Source of the DNA: Bondarzewia mesenterica
Taxonomy: Eukaryota > Basidiomycota > Agaricomycetes > Russulales > Bondarzewiaceae
Direction: 5' to 3'
Length of the DNA stretch: 17,884 bases
NCBI GenBank assembly: GCA_004802705.1
Contig: SGPL01000626.1
Span: forward strand, 1 to 17,884
Made by a program: the position numbers and the translations under genes. Positions 16,300-17,884 of this stretch are shown here, piece after piece (within the stretch, counting starts at the first letter, position 1; every line of letters begins with the position of its first letter). The notes below the pieces were generated by a model. The model searched no databases, was not told the DNA's origin, and was given only the letters and a program-made list of their open reading frames with translations.

Positions 16300-16761
16300 A
16301 TGACTGCCCTCGAAATCGGAGGGCTGTACATCATGTTATTCGCCCGCGCCATTCCCGACGAATACCATTGGGCACTCTACCACCACTGGTCCCCCCACAG
16401 AGGTACCAAATTCCACATCCGAAATCTAGGTGAAGGATGGATCGTCGAACATGCAGTGGTCAGCGACGCGCCCATCCAGCTCCTCCTGGCCGGATTCTTG
16501 AAAATCGCATCCGTCCGACCCGAGGACAAGGAAGTCCTCCACGATCTCATCGCACCCGTTACGCACGACGTTCCGAATGTGACATGCCGCACTTGGATTC
16601 TGGACGCTGTTCAGGCTTGTATCGTCGCTGGCCTGGTGCGATGCGCATCTCTTGCCGATCTCGAGAGCGAGGCGAAAGCATTTGGTTTCGTTCAGTTTGA
16701 AGATACCGTGAGCAATGTGCAGCCTCGGCCCATTGCAGTTTCGAAAAGATGCTCACTCTGA
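16300..16761 (+). CDS. Small single-exon protein, 153 residues, unknown function
   Basis: Uninterrupted frame from ATG 16300 to TGA 16759-16761. It begins ALEIGGLYIMLFARAIPDEY, then HWALYHHWSPHRG-KFH-R, a middle with LLLAGFLKIASVRPEDKEVL, then VTCRTWILDAVQACIVAG and LESEAKAFGF. The sequence order (YHWAL, FH, W, CRTWI-DAV, LE-EA) matches a family of 150-200 residue hypothetical proteins widespread in basidiomycetes, which I associate, from memory and without a check, with a domain of unknown function of the DUF6914 type. No signal peptide, catalytic motif or membrane helix stands out. The clean frame suggests an intact gene. Confidence 0.7.
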   Translation: MTALEIGGLYIMLFARAIPDEYHWALYHHWSPHRGTKFHIRNLGEGWIVEHAVVSDAPIQLLLAGFLKIASVRPEDKEVLHDLIAPVTHDVPNVTCRTWILDAVQACIVAGLVRCASLADLESEAKAFGFVQFEDTVSNVQPRPIAVSKRCSL

Positions 16762-16980
16762 CTGAGGTTGAGTTCTATCTACATGTGTTCCGTGTTGGTG
16801 CCTACTCGAATTGACGCCGTACGATATTGTTTTGGGCGGCAGTCATGGGTTGCGTGTCGAAGCACTTAGGGCAAAACCTTCCTGCCAAAGTAGCATTTGT
16901 GACCTATAGTACACTACAATATCAGAGAACCACACGAATTGATCATTCCGTGAAAGTGTACACCATACAGTGGAGACACC
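16762..16980. other. Intergenic, convergent 3' ends
   Basis: Between the stop of the small plus-strand gene and the stop of the minus-strand LRR-like gene. No gene or repeat seen. Confidence 0.5.
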
Positions 16981-17884
16981 TCACGCCACCTCCCAACCAA
17001 CGCCATCGCCCGCACTCTCCATGCGCAGCTTCCAATCGCCCTCGCCCCCGTCGTCCTTCAGCTGCCACACGAACCGGTGCGAGCCGTACCACACGATAAA
17101 CACTTGCAGCGTAGGGCAGTACATCCGCAGCTCGGTCGCCACGACGCGCTGTAGAGGCGCACTCGGTTGGGGAAGCCAGCGCGTGAGGTCCACCTCTAGC
17201 GAAGAGAGCGCAGTAAAGGAGAGTAGGTGGGCATGAAGACCCGAACGCTGGTCGCACCACGTATATTTGAGTATCTTCCTCGTAACAAAAGAAGAGCGAG
17301 ATGTGCAACATACGGATATGGACGGCAACGAGAGCACGCCAATATGTCGGATTTGAGGACAATATTTCGCGATGAGACGGACGACCTCGACAACGCGCTG
17401 CTCGGACACAAAGTGCATACTGAAGGCGCGGAGGGTGCGGACACGCGCGAGACGAGGAATGAAAACACGCAGGTCATTTTCGTGATGCTGGAATACCTGT
17501 AGCCGAACAAGTGGGCTGTCCAGAAGGCGAGCGGCGACGCCCATAGGTCCATCGAACAGCACGAGCTCGGGCAGCGGTGGAGCATCCTTGTCCCCTTCTC
17601 CTTGCGCGTCCGTGTCCGTAGGGAACATGTCATCGAGCGTGAGGGAGGGCACGGCCTCGGTGATGTGGATAGCCCGCAGTGTGGGTTGGCTGGCGAGGAA
17701 TGCGGCGGTATGTGCGTCGTATGGTAGTAGGATCTTGGCCTCACGCAGCTGAAATGGTGGGCGGAGCGGGAGGATCCAAGAGAATGTCGTCGATGAGCTG
17801 CCGTTTGGGATATTGTCTCCGCCGTAAGGGTCTGGGATGATGAGCGTCTGAAGGTGTGGGAGGTTCTCAAGCGCGTCGTGAATC
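16981..17884 (-). CDS. F-box/LRR-like protein, 3' part (runs off the window)
   Basis: The frame is open from the right edge (first full codon 17883-17881) to TGA at 16983-16981, about 300 residues without a stop, so the 5' end lies outside. The sequence begins with leucine-rich-type segments (LENLPHLQTLIIPDPYGG, QLREAKILLP, TLRAIHITEAVPSLTLDDM), followed by further hydrophobic repeats (ELVLFDGP, LVRLQVFQH, VVEVVRLIAKYCPQIRHIGVL, LSSLEVDL, LRMYCPTLQVFIVWYG). This is typical of the C-terminal LRR half of fungal F-box-type proteins, substrate adaptors of SCF ubiquitin ligases. No F-box is visible because that part is beyond the edge, so the F-box is inferred. Confidence 0.65.
   Translation of the reverse strand, partial: IHDALENLPHLQTLIIPDPYGGDNIPNGSSSTTFSWILPLRPPFQLREAKILLPYDAHTAAFLASQPTLRAIHITEAVPSLTLDDMFPTDTDAQGEGDKDAPPLPELVLFDGPMGVAARLLDSPLVRLQVFQHHENDLRVFIPRLARVRTLRAFSMHFVSEQRVVEVVRLIAKYCPQIRHIGVLSLPSISVCCTSRSSFVTRKILKYTWCDQRSGLHAHLLSFTALSSLEVDLTRWLPQPSAPLQRVVATELRMYCPTLQVFIVWYGSHRFVWQLKDDGGEGDWKLRMESAGDGVGWEVA

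Noticed and set aside
1..17884. Terminal inverted repeats or target-site duplications bounding the central module
   Set aside because: None found by eye around 1.2 kb, 8.3 kb or 11.5 kb; the best inverted similarities are the short upstream motifs, which follow gene orientation rather than element ends.

Overview
The window looks like a transposon-rich accessory segment of a basidiomycete (Agaricomycetes-type) genome. The evidence is the many short introns (about 42-140 nt, mostly GT..AG, one probable GC..AG), intron phases that match across exons, and protein families I associate with multi-copy mushroom genes: a deaminase-fold protein, Ulp1-type proteases, a CxxC finger protein ending in VIDLTGD, a DPLVHHG-type fragment and a YHWAL protein. 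No bacterial gene organisation, rRNA, tRNA or CRISPR array is visible. All names come from motifs read by eye; no database was searched.

Layout. Positions 341-637 (-) hold the 3' end of a decayed Ulp1-type protease. Positions 1245-1482 are a tandem duplication of about 116-122 bp. Positions 1690-4159 (+) encode a large protein ending in a deaminase-fold domain (HCE plus CPIC), broken by several apparent frameshifts and one stop. Positions 4160-5165 are a convergent intergenic stretch with a polypurine tract. Positions 5166-7943 (-) encode an unrecognised three-exon protein of about 876 residues. Positions 7971-8400 are its divergent promoter region. Positions 8410/8875-11405 (+) encode a multi-exon Ulp1-type cysteine protease with His, Asp and Cys all present and with lesions only in the C-terminal tail. 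Positions 11663-12166 are probably a transposase fragment. Positions 12228-13166 (-) encode a zinc-finger-like protein with a SUMO-interacting-type tail, divergent from a gene fragment at 13514 (+). Positions 14224-14845 and 15512-15916 (both -) are two weakly supported host-like genes. Positions 16300-16761 (+) are a small single-exon gene. From 16981 to the right edge (-) lies the 3' part of an F-box/LRR-like gene.

The central block (deaminase-like, unknown large protein, Ulp1-like) is the most interesting part. All three genes, and the decayed Ulp1 fragment, carry a similar motif in the sense orientation a few hundred bases upstream of the coding start (core GCTNGACGC followed by TG and CA), which suggests shared ancestry of their 5' regions or co-regulation. 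The same block holds every ambiguous base of the window (2837-10070, roughly 200). About nine in ten of these are preceded by C or followed by G, as expected if they are CG/TG/CA differences between merged copies or haplotypes. I read the block as a multi-copy or heterozygous, CpG-mutated module pairing a deaminase-fold protein with a SUMO/ubiquitin-like protease. I see no intact transposase and no terminal inverted repeats, so its mobility is unproven.
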